This document shows, piece after piece, positions 32,421-42,483 of a stretch of DNA of 64,000 nucleotides. This stretch comes from Azospirillum oryzae. GTDB lineage: Bacteria > Pseudomonadota > Alphaproteobacteria > Azospirillales > Azospirillaceae. The stretch spans positions 309,501 through 373,500 of the forward strand of contig NZ_FXAK01000008.1 of NCBI RefSeq assembly GCF_900177515.1, in the 5' to 3' direction. Within the stretch, counting starts at the first letter, position 1. The number at the start of each line of letters is the position of its first letter. The position numbers and the translations under genes were made by a program. The notes beneath the pieces were generated by a model. That model ran no database searches. It saw nothing but the letters and a program-made list of their open reading frames with translations, and had not been told where the DNA came from.

Positions 32421-35384
32421 ATGCCGCTCGACGACCGCAACGCCCCGACCGCCGCGCCGCGCCGCGGCTCCCGGATCGGTGACGGCGCCCTGGCCGCCCG
32501 CCTGCGCGGCGCCGTGAAGGGGGAGGTGCTGTTCGACCGTTTCGTGCGCGGCCGCTACAGCACCGACGCCTCGATCTACCAGATGGAGCCGGTCGGCGTC
32601 GTCGTGCCGCGCGATGCGGAGGATGTGGCGGCGGCGGTCGCCGTGGCGGTGGAGGAAGGGGTGCCGATCCTGCCGCGGGGCGGCGGCACCTCGCAGTGCG
32701 GGCAGACGGTGAACGAGGCGCTGGTCCTCGACTGCTCCCGGCACCTGAACCGCATCCTGGACGTGAACGCCGAGGCGCGGACGGCGACGGTGCAGCCGGG
32801 CATCGTGCTGGACCATCTGAACAAGGCGCTGAAACCGCTGGGGCTGTGGTTCCCGGTCGACGTCTCGACCGCGGCGCAGGCGACCATCGGCGGCATGACC
32901 GGCAACAACAGCTGCGGCACCCGGTCGCTGCGCTACGGCAACATGGTGCACAATGTCCGCGCCATCGACGCCGTGCTGGCTGACGGCACCCCGGTGCGCT
33001 TCGACGGTTCCGCCCCGTCGACCGGGCGTCATCGGCAACTCGAAGCGGCGCTGAAAGCGCTGCACGCCCGCGAAGCCGACGAGATCGCCGCCCGCATTCC
33101 TGCCGTCCGCCGCAAGGTCGGCGGCTACAACATCGAACGGCTGGGCGGCGACCACCCCAACCTCGCCAAGCTGCTGGTCGGGTCGGAAGGGACGCTGGCC
33201 TTCTTCCAGCGCATCGAGCTGGCGCTGGCGCCGCTGCCCCGGCACAAGGTGCTGGGCGTCTGCCATTTCCCGACCTTCCGCAAGGCAATGGAATCGGCGC
33301 AGGCCATCGTCGGGCTGAAGCCGGCGGCGGTGGAACTGGTCGACCGCAACATGATCGCGCTGGGCCGGGACATCCCGCTGTTCCGCGCCACCATGGACCG
33401 CTTCATCGTCGGCGAGCCCGACGCCCTGCTGCTGGTGGAATTCGCCGGCGAGGACCGCGACGAGGAGATCGTCAATCTCCGCCGGCTGGGCGAGCTGATG
33501 GGCGATCTCGGCCTGCCCGGCGCGGTGGTGGAGGCGGTCGACCCGGCCTTCCAGGCGGCGATCTGGGAGGTGCGCAAGGCCGGGCTGAACATCATGATGT
33601 CGATGCGGACGGAGGGAAAGCCGGTCTCCTTCATCGAGGATTGCGCCGTCCCGCTGGAGCATCTGGCCGACTACACCGAGCGGCTGACCGAGGTCTTCCA
33701 CCGCCACGGCACCACCGGCACCTGGTACGCCCACGCCTCCGAAGGCTGCCTGCACGTCCGTCCGGTCCTGAACCTCAAGCAGGAGCTGGAGGTGCGGAAG
33801 ATGCGCGCCATCGCCGAGGAGGCCTTCGCCCTGGTGCGCGAATACAAGGGGTCCCATTCCGGCGAGCACGGCGACGGGCTGGTCCGCTCCGAATTCCACG
33901 AGCCGATGTACGGCCGCCGCATCGTCGATGCCTTCCGCGAGGTCAAGACGCTGTTCGATCCGGCCGGCCTGTTCAACCCCGGCAAGATCGTCGATCCGCC
34001 GCGCATGGACGACCGCCGCCTGTTCCGCTACAAGCCCGGCTATGGCGCCATGCCGGTCGACACCGCGCTGGACTGGTCGGAGTGGAACGGCTTCCTCGGC
34101 GCGGTGGAGATGTGCAACAACAACGGCACCTGCCGGAAGTCCGACCCCGGCGTGATGTGCCCGTCCTACCGCGCGACCTGCGACGAGCAGCATGTCACCC
34201 GCGGCCGGGCCAACACGCTGAGGCTGGCGCTGACCGGCCAGCTCGGTCCCGAGGGGTTGGCCGCCGACGGGGTGATGGAGGCGCTGGACCTCTGCGTCGG
34301 CTGCAAGGGCTGCAAGCGCGAATGCCCGACCGGCGTCGACATGGCGAAGATGAAGATCGAGGTGCTGGCCCAGCGCCGCAGGCACGGCGCCCGCCTGTCC
34401 TTGCGCGACCGGCTGGTCGCGTGGCTGCCGCGCTACGCCCCAACGCTGTCGGCCGCCGCGCCCCTGCTGAACCTTCACGGCCGGATCCCCGGCCTGCCGG
34501 CGCTGACGGAGCGCCTGCTCGGGCTGAGCCGCCACCGGTCGCTGCCGCGCTGGCACCGGACGCCGTTCCGGCATTCCGATGTCCCGAAACACGGCGCGGC
34601 CGGCGAGGTGGTCCTGTTCGCCGACACCTTCAATCGCTGGTTCGAGTCCGACAACGCCCGTGCGGCGGTCCGCGTGCTGGAGGCGGCGGGGTACACCGTC
34701 CACGCCGCGCCGCCGGCCGACGGCGGCCGGCCGCTGTGCTGCGGTAGGACCTTCCTCGCCGCCGGTCTGGTCGAGCAGGCGCGGGCGGAGCAATGGCGCG
34801 TGGTCGAGGCGCTGATGCCCTATGCCGAGCGCGGGGTGCCGATCATCGGGCTGGAGCCGTCCTGCCTGCTGACGCTGCGCGACGAGATGACGGCGGTGCT
34901 GCCCGGACCGGAATATGCCCGCATCGCTGGCCACGCCCTGCTGTTCGAGGAGTTCCTCGACCGCGAGCACGCCGCCGGCCGGCTGGCCCTGCCGCTGAAG
35001 CCGCTGGCGGCGCGCAGGGCGCTGGTGCACGGCCATTGCCACCAGAAGGCCATGGGCGCGCTGCCGCCCGTGGAAAGAGTGCTGAAGCTGATCCCGGACC
35101 TTGAGGTTTCGGTGTTACAATCCACCTGTTGCGGAATGGCCGGGGCCTTCGGCTATCAGGCGGAGCATCACGAGGTGTCGATGAGGATGGGGGAACTCGA
35201 CCTGCTGCCGGCGGTGCGCGCCGCCGATGCGGACACCATCCTGGTGGCCGACGGGACGAGTTGCCGCCACCAGATCCAGGACGGCGCCGGCCGGCGGGCG
35301 GTGCATGTCGCCCTCGTGTTGGAACAGGCGTTGGAACAGGCGTTGGCGGAGCGGACGGCTGCTGTGGGGGAAGGACCGGAATGA
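32421..35384 (+). CDS. FAD/Fe-S D-2-hydroxyacid dehydrogenase (GlcD/D-lactate dehydrogenase-like with ferredoxin and CCG domains)
   Basis: A 987-residue membrane-associated type oxidase combining three parts. The first is a VAO-type FAD domain (about 40-280, with ILPRGGGTSQCGQTVNEALV and GGMTGNNSCGTRSLRYGNMV), followed by the FAD-oxidase C domain ending HSGEHGDGLVRSEFHEPMYG. The second is a ferredoxin domain at about 560-660 with MCNNNGTCRK and LDLCVGCKGCKRECPTGVDM. The third comprises C-terminal CCG domains (PLCCGRTFLAAGL, VHGHCHQKAMG, STCCGMAGAFGY). Relatives oxidise D-lactate, glycolate or D-2-hydroxyglutarate. AGGGGAG lies 8 bases before the ATG at 32421. Its stop overlaps the GntR start. 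Confidence 0.91.
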   Translation: MPLDDRNAPTAAPRRGSRIGDGALAARLRGAVKGEVLFDRFVRGRYSTDASIYQMEPVGVVVPRDAEDVAAAVAVAVEEGVPILPRGGGTSQCGQTVNEALVLDCSRHLNRILDVNAEARTATVQPGIVLDHLNKALKPLGLWFPVDVSTAAQATIGGMTGNNSCGTRSLRYGNMVHNVRAIDAVLADGTPVRFDGSAPSTGRHRQLEAALKALHAREADEIAARIPAVRRKVGGYNIERLGGDHPNLAKLLVGSEGTLAFFQRIELALAPLPRHKVLGVCHFPTFRKAMESAQAIVGLKPAAVELVDRNMIALGRDIPLFRATMDRFIVGEPDALLLVEFAGEDRDEEIVNLRRLGELMGDLGLPGAVVEAVDPAFQAAIWEVRKAGLNIMMSMRTEGKPVSFIEDCAVPLEHLADYTERLTEVFHRHGTTGTWYAHASEGCLHVRPVLNLKQELEVRKMRAIAEEAFALVREYKGSHSGEHGDGLVRSEFHEPMYGRRIVDAFREVKTLFDPAGLFNPGKIVDPPRMDDRRLFRYKPGYGAMPVDTALDWSEWNGFLGAVEMCNNNGTCRKSDPGVMCPSYRATCDEQHVTRGRANTLRLALTGQLGPEGLAADGVMEALDLCVGCKGCKRECPTGVDMAKMKIEVLAQRRRHGARLSLRDRLVAWLPRYAPTLSAAAPLLNLHGRIPGLPALTERLLGLSRHRSLPRWHRTPFRHSDVPKHGAAGEVVLFADTFNRWFESDNARAAVRVLEAAGYTVHAAPPADGGRPLCCGRTFLAAGLVEQARAEQWRVVEALMPYAERGVPIIGLEPSCLLTLRDEMTAVLPGPEYARIAGHALLFEEFLDREHAAGRLALPLKPLAARRALVHGHCHQKAMGALPPVERVLKLIPDLEVSVLQSTCCGMAGAFGYQAEHHEVSMRMGELDLLPAVRAADADTILVADGTSCRHQIQDGAGRRAVHVALVLEQALEQALAERTAAVGEGPE

Positions 35385-36073
35385 CGCTGATCGACCGCAG
35401 CAGCCTCCACGCCGAGGTCGTCGCCCGGCTGCGCACCGCCATCGTCGACGGCGAGCTGTCGCCCGGCTCGCGCATCAACGAGCGCGAGCTGTGCGAGCGC
35501 TTCGGCGTGTCGCGCACCCCGCTGCGCGAGGCGCTGAAGGTGATGGCCAGCGAGGGGCTGGTGCTGCTGCTGCCCAACCGCGGCGCCCGGGTCGCCACCC
35601 TGACGCGGGCCGACATCGAGGACACCTTCACGGTGATGGCCTGCCTGGAAGCGCTGTCCGGCGAACTGGCCTGCGCCCACATCACCGAGGAGCAGATCGC
35701 CGAGCTGCGCGCGCTGCATTACGAGATGCTGGCCCACCATGCCCGCCGCGACCTGCAGGCCTATTACCGGTTGAACGAGCGCATCCACCACATGATCCTG
35801 ACGGCGTCGAACAATCCGGTGCTGATCGCCACCCACGCCGGTCTGGCGCTGCGCATCCGCCGCGCCCGCTACGTCGCCGACATGCCGCGCGACTGGTGGG
35901 ACCAGGCGGTGCGCGAGCATGAACAAATTCTGGACGCCCTGGTCCGGCGGGACGGCGCCGCCATCGCGGTTCTGCTGCGCCGGCATCTGGAGCGCAAGAT
36001 CGACATCATGGCCGATTCGACCGGGATGGCGCCGTCGGATGCCGACGCCGCGAAAACCTCGTCGGCCGCCTGA
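35381..36073 (+). CDS. GntR-family transcriptional regulator, FadR/FCD subfamily
   Basis: A 230-residue regulator. The N-terminal winged helix is AEVVARLRTAIVDGELSPGS then RINERELCERFGVSRTPLRE, followed by ALKVMASEGLVLLLPNRGAR. The C-terminal all-helical FCD ligand domain keeps the metal-binding residues, with Asp/His candidates in YRLNERIHHMIL and DQAVREHEQILDALVRRD and the final RRHLERKI. The start at 35381 overlaps the dehydrogenase stop (ATGA). FCD members usually bind small organic acids. Its probable operator lies in the divergent promoter at 32266-32280. Confidence 0.93.
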   Translation: MTLIDRSSLHAEVVARLRTAIVDGELSPGSRINERELCERFGVSRTPLREALKVMASEGLVLLLPNRGARVATLTRADIEDTFTVMACLEALSGELACAHITEEQIAELRALHYEMLAHHARRDLQAYYRLNERIHHMILTASNNPVLIATHAGLALRIRRARYVADMPRDWWDQAVREHEQILDALVRRDGAAIAVLLRRHLERKIDIMADSTGMAPSDADAAKTSSAA

Positions 36074-36106
36074 GCTTGTCCGCCAGGCCCGATATAGTGC
36101 AGCTGC

Positions 36107-36313
36107 CTAGACGGATGACTTCCCGTCGAGGCGATCCAGGATCTCCTGTGCCTGGGCAAGCAGGGAGTCGCGGGCGGCGCAGAGCCGTTCAAGCGCCGAC
36201 TGCGACTGGGTGATCGTCCATTTCGCGTGGTAGATTTGCTGATCGAGAGTGTCGATGTCCTTCTCGATGAAGATCAGCCACTCGCGGTCGGTCTGTATCT
36301 GGCGGTTGCTCAT
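36107..36313 (-). CDS. Small coiled-coil protein of unknown function
   Basis: A 68-residue hydrophilic protein starting MSNRQIQTDREWLIFIEKDI. It is rich in Asp, Gln, Ala and Leu with heptad-like spacing, so it is probably one or two helices. There are no membrane segments or recognised domains. The ATG at 36313 has GGGAGG seven bases upstream. It lies downstream of katG on the same strand, 98 bases away, beyond a strong palindrome, and is convergent with the GntR gene. I do not recognise the family. Confidence 0.6.
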   Translation of the reverse strand: MSNRQIQTDREWLIFIEKDIDTLDQQIYHAKWTITQSQSALERLCAARDSLLAQAQEILDRLDGKSSV

Positions 36314-36367
36314 GATCGAGCCTCCCTTCTCCCTCATTGGTGGCGGCATACCCTTGACCGGCCTTTC

Positions 36368-36393
36368 GAGGCGCCCGGCCGGCCGGGCGCCTC
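36368..36393 (-). terminator. Perfect 26-base palindrome downstream of katG
   Basis: GAGGCGCCCGGCC is followed directly by its exact reverse complement (36368-36393), 18 bases after the katG stop on the minus strand. It could form a very stable hairpin. The minus-strand continuation GAAAGGCCGG has no T-run, so it is either a Rho-assisted terminator or an mRNA-end stabiliser between katG and the small gene. Confidence 0.5.
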
Positions 36394-36411
36394 TATTGAA
36401 GTCCTTCCGCG

Positions 36412-38607
<2,196 letters not shown>

Positions 38608-38730
38608 CGTTTCCTCCTGAATCGCTTACGGGTTCGCGTGGCGGCAACAAATGCTCTGTGGATAAAACTGTATGGTTAACGCACGATCAGGTAAAATGGT
38701 CTTTGATGATTGCTGCGATAAGGTGAGCTT
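38608..38730. promoter_or_regulatory. katG-oxyR divergent promoter
   Basis: The 123-base gap between divergent katG and oxyR is AT-rich relative to its flanks. It contains ATCA (38684-38687) and TGAT (38704-38707) half-sites separated by 16 bases and a GATAA near 38718, compatible with the loosely conserved multi-half-site OxyR operator. An exact site cannot be fixed by eye. This region must hold both promoters. Confidence 0.5.
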
Positions 38731-39627
38731 ATGATTCCCGGCTCCGTCACCCTCAGGCAGCTTCGCTATTTCGATGCGCTGGCACACCACGCCCATTTCG
38801 GACGGGCGGCGGCGGCCTGCGCCGTCTCGCAGCCCGCCCTGTCGATGCAGATCAAGGAACTGGAGGAAGCCCTGGGTGCGGCGCTCGTGGAAAGGGGCGG
38901 CAGAAGCATTCGGCTGACCGCCTTCGGGCAGGAGGCATCGCTGCGCGTCCGCGACATTCTGCGCTCGATCGATCAGCTGGGGGAGCTTGCCCTGATCTCG
39001 CGCCACCGGATCAGCGGCCGGTTGCGCATCGGCATGATCCCCACCATCGCGCCCTATCTGCTGCCGGCCGTGATCGGGGTGATCACACGGGAGCACCCCC
39101 ATGTCGAGATCGAGGTGCGCGAGGCGCAGACGTCCAAACTGATCGAAGAACTGGCAGATGGCCGGCTCGACACCGCAATCGTCGCATTGCCGGTGTTCGA
39201 GCCGTCGCTGACCGAGGTGGCGCTGTTCACCGAGGATTTTCTGCTGGTCCGCCCGGCCGAGGATGCGGAAAAGCCCGTGCCCACCGGAGACATGCTGCGG
39301 GAGATGCGGCTGCTCTTGCTGGAGGAGGGGCACTGCTTCCGCAATCAGGCCCTGTCCTTCTGCAACATGCCGTCCTCCTCCCCCCGGAAGGCGCTGGAGG
39401 CGAATTCGTTCTCCACGCTGGTCCAGATGGTCAGGGCGGGTATGGGCGTGACACTGATACCGGAGATGGCGGTGGCGGTGGAGACCGGTTCAGGCACGGT
39501 ATCCGTCGTCCGTTTCAAGGATCCGCAACCCTCCCGGACCATCGGCATGGTCTGGCGCAAGACAAGCCCGTTGGCCGGCCAGTTCCTGAAGCTGACGGAA
39601 CTGCTTGGCCGGCCGCCGGAGCCTTGA
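38731..39627 (+). CDS. oxyR: Hydrogen-peroxide-sensing regulator OxyR
   Basis: A 298-residue LysR-family peroxide sensor. The helix-turn-helix is HAHFGRAAAACAVSQPALSM then QIKELEEALG. The redox pair is Cys202 and Cys211 in EGHCFRNQALSFC, matching the Cys199/Cys208 disulfide pair of E. coli OxyR in spacing and context. This distinguishes it from ordinary LysR proteins. It is divergent from katG, the classical arrangement. Confidence 0.96.
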   Translation: MIPGSVTLRQLRYFDALAHHAHFGRAAAACAVSQPALSMQIKELEEALGAALVERGGRSIRLTAFGQEASLRVRDILRSIDQLGELALISRHRISGRLRIGMIPTIAPYLLPAVIGVITREHPHVEIEVREAQTSKLIEELADGRLDTAIVALPVFEPSLTEVALFTEDFLLVRPAEDAEKPVPTGDMLREMRLLLLEEGHCFRNQALSFCNMPSSSPRKALEANSFSTLVQMVRAGMGVTLIPEMAVAVETGSGTVSVVRFKDPQPSRTIGMVWRKTSPLAGQFLKLTELLGRPPEP

Positions 39628-39735
39628 TCATCGCAAGCCGGAGGGACCACGCATGTAATGGCGTTCGGGCCGGTAGGCCGGCCGGAACCAGGATGGGAAG
39701 CGGGCCCGGACCCATGCGCGCAACGCGGCCAGCAT
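39628..39735 (-). CDS. Possible 35-residue basic peptide
   Basis: A short open frame, MLAALRAWVRARFPSWF continuing to GPSGLR, with strong Arg/Trp/Phe content and AAGGAG about 10 bases upstream of the ATG. It lies 29 bases downstream of the choline-type binding-protein gene in the same orientation and abuts the oxyR stop. Both the ribosome-site-like sequence and the non-random composition speak for a real peptide, but the gene is very short and chance is not excluded. Confidence 0.3.
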   Translation of the reverse strand: MLAALRAWVRARFPSWFRPAYRPERHYMRGPSGLR

Positions 39736-39764
39736 GGCTGTTCGTCTCCTTGTCGTCTGTTGCG

Positions 39765-40775
39765 TCACTTCAGGCCCAACGCCGCGCGCACGGCCGGGGC
39801 GGCGTCCTTGCCGTCGCGGGTCGACACGCCGGCCAGCCAGGGGCCGAGCAGGTCGGGATGCGCCTTCAGGTAGCCGGCCGCCGCGTCCTTGGGCGCTTTC
39901 TTGTCTTCCGTGATGGCGGCCATGATCTCGTTCTCCATCCCGACGGTGAAGGCGAGCTGGCTGAACAGGCGGTGGACGTTGGGGCATTCGGTGCCGTAGC
40001 CGCGCCGGGACAGGGTGTTGACCGTGGTGCTGCCATAGTTCGGGCCGAAATAGGCGTCGCCGCCGCTGAGATACGTCATATCGATCCGGGTGTTCATCGG
40101 GTGCGGCTGCCAGCCGAGAAAGACCACCCAATCCTTGCTGCGCGTCCGGCGTATCGCCTGCGCCAGCATGGCCTGCTCGCTCGATTCGACCAGGGTCCAG
40201 CCCTCCAGCCCGAAATCCTTCTTGTCGAGCATGCGCTGGATGTTCTGGTTCGCCGGCGCCCCCGGCTCGATCCCGTAGATCTTCTTTTCGAACCGGTCGC
40301 CGAATTTGGCGAGGTCTGCGAAACTGTGCACGCCGGCTTCGGCCACCGCGGTCGGCACCGCCAGGGTGAATTTGGCGTTCTCCAGGTTCGGGCGCACGAT
40401 CTCGACCGTTTTCTCGGCGATCAGCTTGTCGAGGAAGGTGGACTGGGCCGGCATCCAGTTGCCGAGGAAGACATCGATCTGCCCGGTCTTCAGCCCCTGG
40501 AAAATGATCGGCACGGCGACGGTCTCGATCTTCTGCTGATAGCCCATCGCGCCCAGCAGCGTTCCCGCCACCGCATTGGTCGCGGTGATGTCGGTCCAGC
40601 CGGGATCGGCCATCCTCACCATCTGGCAGTTCGCGGGCTCCGCCGCCGCTGCCGCCCCCGACAACACGGCCGCTGCCGTCAGCGAGCCGGCGGCGATCCC
40701 GATCACGGTCATCAGGCCGGCCAGCGCCGCACGTCCTGCCGACAAACCGCCCATTGCAACCCCGGGTACATGCAT
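39765..40775 (-). CDS. Choline/glycine-betaine-type ABC substrate-binding protein (ChoX-like)
   Basis: A 336-residue OpuAC-family periplasmic binding protein with a long signal peptide (about residues 1-46, ending SGAAAAAEPA). Family features are MADPGWTDITATNAVAGTLL, QIDVFLGNWMPAQSTFLDKL, the stretch IYGIEPGAPANQNIQ and WVVFLGWQPHPMNTRIDM, with aromatic residues that cage quaternary amines. The direct upstream neighbour on the same strand is betC, so choline or choline-O-sulfate is the expected ligand. AGGAGGGAAGG precedes the ATG at 40775. The cognate permease and ATPase are not adjacent. Confidence 0.9.
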   Translation of the reverse strand: MHVPGVAMGGLSAGRAALAGLMTVIGIAAGSLTAAAVLSGAAAAAEPANCQMVRMADPGWTDITATNAVAGTLLGAMGYQQKIETVAVPIIFQGLKTGQIDVFLGNWMPAQSTFLDKLIAEKTVEIVRPNLENAKFTLAVPTAVAEAGVHSFADLAKFGDRFEKKIYGIEPGAPANQNIQRMLDKKDFGLEGWTLVESSEQAMLAQAIRRTRSKDWVVFLGWQPHPMNTRIDMTYLSGGDAYFGPNYGSTTVNTLSRRGYGTECPNVHRLFSQLAFTVGMENEIMAAITEDKKAPKDAAAGYLKAHPDLLGPWLAGVSTRDGKDAAPAVRAALGLK

Positions 40776-40830
40776 GCTGCCTTCCCTCCTGTCGGGTGAT
40801 GGTCGACGTCCGGCGCGCCGTCGCGCCGTC

Positions 40831-42372
40831 CTATTGCACAGAGGTACCAGGGCGCGGGAAGCGCGCCATGGCTTCCAGATCGTCGAGATCCAGATGGTTG
40901 CGCATATAGCTGGTGCCTGCGTCGGTGAAGGGCTGGAAATCCCAGGAGCGGTGCTGCCCCCGGCGCAGCGCGTCGGCCACCAGGAGGCGCCGCTGCTGAC
41001 TGGCGACGACCTCCTCATGCAGGCGCGTCAGGTCCCAGCGCTGCTCCACCTCGGCGCGGTAGCGCCGTACGGCGTCAGCCTCGGCCGAGCCGGCGGCGGG
41101 CTGCTCCGCCCGGTTCACCAGCTCGTCCGGGTCGTCGGACAGGTCGTAGAGCTGGTCGGGATCGGCCGGCGAATGGATGAATTTTTCGCTGCCGCGCCGG
41201 ATCATCACGATCGGGGCCAGGGCGCCTTCGGCCAGATATTCGCCGATCACCTCGTCGTGGCCGCCGCTGCGCTGAAGGTGCGGCAGCAGGCTGCGTCCGT
41301 CGATGGGCGTCGGCAGGCCCGGCGCCGCCCCGTCATGGGCGAGATCGACCAGGGTCGGCAGCAGATCCATCGACGAGACCGAGGCGGCGACCCGACCGGC
41401 CTGGAACCAGCCCGGCGCCCGGATGATCAGCGGGATGCGGCAGGCCGACTCGAAGAAGCTCATCTTGTACCACAGCCCGCGTTCGCCAAGCATGTCGCCA
41501 TGGTCGGACAGCAGGACGACGACGGTGTCCTCGGCCAGCCCGGTTTCCTCCAGCACGGTCATCAACCGACCGATCTGATCGTCAACATAGGCGACGGAGC
41601 CGTAATAGGCGCGGCGGGCATTGAGAATTTGGCGTTCGCTGAGCGGCATCTCGTCCATGGCGCAGACATGGCGCAGCCGCCGCGAATGCGGGTCCATCGC
41701 CTCCGGAGCCAGGGTGACGCGCGGCAGCGGCACCTCCGCGTCGGTGTGGCGGTTCCAGTAGCGCTCGGTGATGGCGTAGGGGTCGTGCGGATGGGTCAGC
41801 GACACCACGAAGCAGAAGGGCCGTTCCCGCCGGCCGCGGGCGATGTCGTACAGCTTGCGCTCGGCGGTGAAGACCACCTCCTCGTCGAAGTCGAGCTGAT
41901 TGGTGCGCAGGCAGGGACCGGCGTCGCGCACCGAACTCATGTTGTGATACCAGCTCGGCCGCTCCTCGGGCCGGGTCCAGTCCGGCGTCCAGCCGAAATC
42001 GGCCGGATAGATGTCGGTGGTCAGCCGCTCCTCGAAGCCGTGAAGCTGGTCGGCTCCGCAGAAATGCATCTTGCCGGACAGAATGGTCTTATAGCCGGCC
42101 AATCGCAGGTAATGGGCGAAAGTGGGGACCGCGGAGGGGAATTCGGCGGCGTTGTCGTAGCCGCCGATGGCCGATGGCAACCGCCCCGACAGGAAGACAT
42201 AGCGCGAGGGGGCGCAGAGCGGACTGTTGCAGTAGGCGCTGTCGAACACCACGCCGCCCTCCGCCAGGCGGTCGATGTGCGGCGTCCGCACCGTCGGGTT
42301 GCCGTAGGCGCCGAGCGCCTGCGGGATCATCTGGTCGGCCATGAGGACAAGGATGTTGGGGCGCCGTGCCAT
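40831..42372 (-). CDS. betC: Choline-sulfatase BetC
   Basis: A 513-residue sulfatase. The N-terminus RRPNILVLMADQM supplies metal-binding Asp, and the sulfatase signature PLCAPSRYVFLSGRLPS carries Cys53, converted to formylglycine. Further active-site segments are ILSGKMHFCG, VSLTHPHDPYAI and LLSDHGDMLGERGLWYKMS. It splits choline-O-sulfate to choline and sulfate. The ATG at 42372 gives the usual length; MKQAD could precede it from 42387. It is divergent from a LysR regulator and followed by a choline-type binding protein, the typical choline-sulfate module. Confidence 0.94.
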   Translation of the reverse strand: MARRPNILVLMADQMIPQALGAYGNPTVRTPHIDRLAEGGVVFDSAYCNSPLCAPSRYVFLSGRLPSAIGGYDNAAEFPSAVPTFAHYLRLAGYKTILSGKMHFCGADQLHGFEERLTTDIYPADFGWTPDWTRPEERPSWYHNMSSVRDAGPCLRTNQLDFDEEVVFTAERKLYDIARGRRERPFCFVVSLTHPHDPYAITERYWNRHTDAEVPLPRVTLAPEAMDPHSRRLRHVCAMDEMPLSERQILNARRAYYGSVAYVDDQIGRLMTVLEETGLAEDTVVVLLSDHGDMLGERGLWYKMSFFESACRIPLIIRAPGWFQAGRVAASVSSMDLLPTLVDLAHDGAAPGLPTPIDGRSLLPHLQRSGGHDEVIGEYLAEGALAPIVMIRRGSEKFIHSPADPDQLYDLSDDPDELVNRAEQPAAGSAEADAVRRYRAEVEQRWDLTRLHEEVVASQQRRLLVADALRRGQHRSWDFQPFTDAGTSYMRNHLDLDDLEAMARFPRPGTSVQ

Positions 42373-42402
42373 ATCCGCCTGCTTCATACCGTTTATGGAC
42401 AG

Positions 42403-42418
42403 ATCGTTCGAGAACGAT
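42403..42418. promoter_or_regulatory. Candidate operator in the betC / LysR divergent promoter
   Basis: ATCGTTC-GA-GAACGAT is a perfect 7-2-7 palindrome located 31 bases upstream of betC and 66 bases upstream of the LysR gene. It is the best inverted repeat in the 111-base gap and the obvious candidate for the choline-sulfate regulator. The assignment is positional only. Confidence 0.5.
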
Positions 42419-42483
42419 AGGATTGACGCAGCCAACAGGGGGCGTGAAGCCCCAGTCTCATCATGCCGGTATGAAGGGTGCTC

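Noticed and set aside
32346..35042. 898-residue open frame antisense to the FAD/Fe-S dehydrogenase
   Set aside because: Low-complexity shadow composition. The plus strand carries all FAD, ferredoxin and CCG motifs.
36368..36393. Transposon end or attachment site
   Set aside because: The palindrome is single-copy here, with no target duplication or mobility gene nearby.
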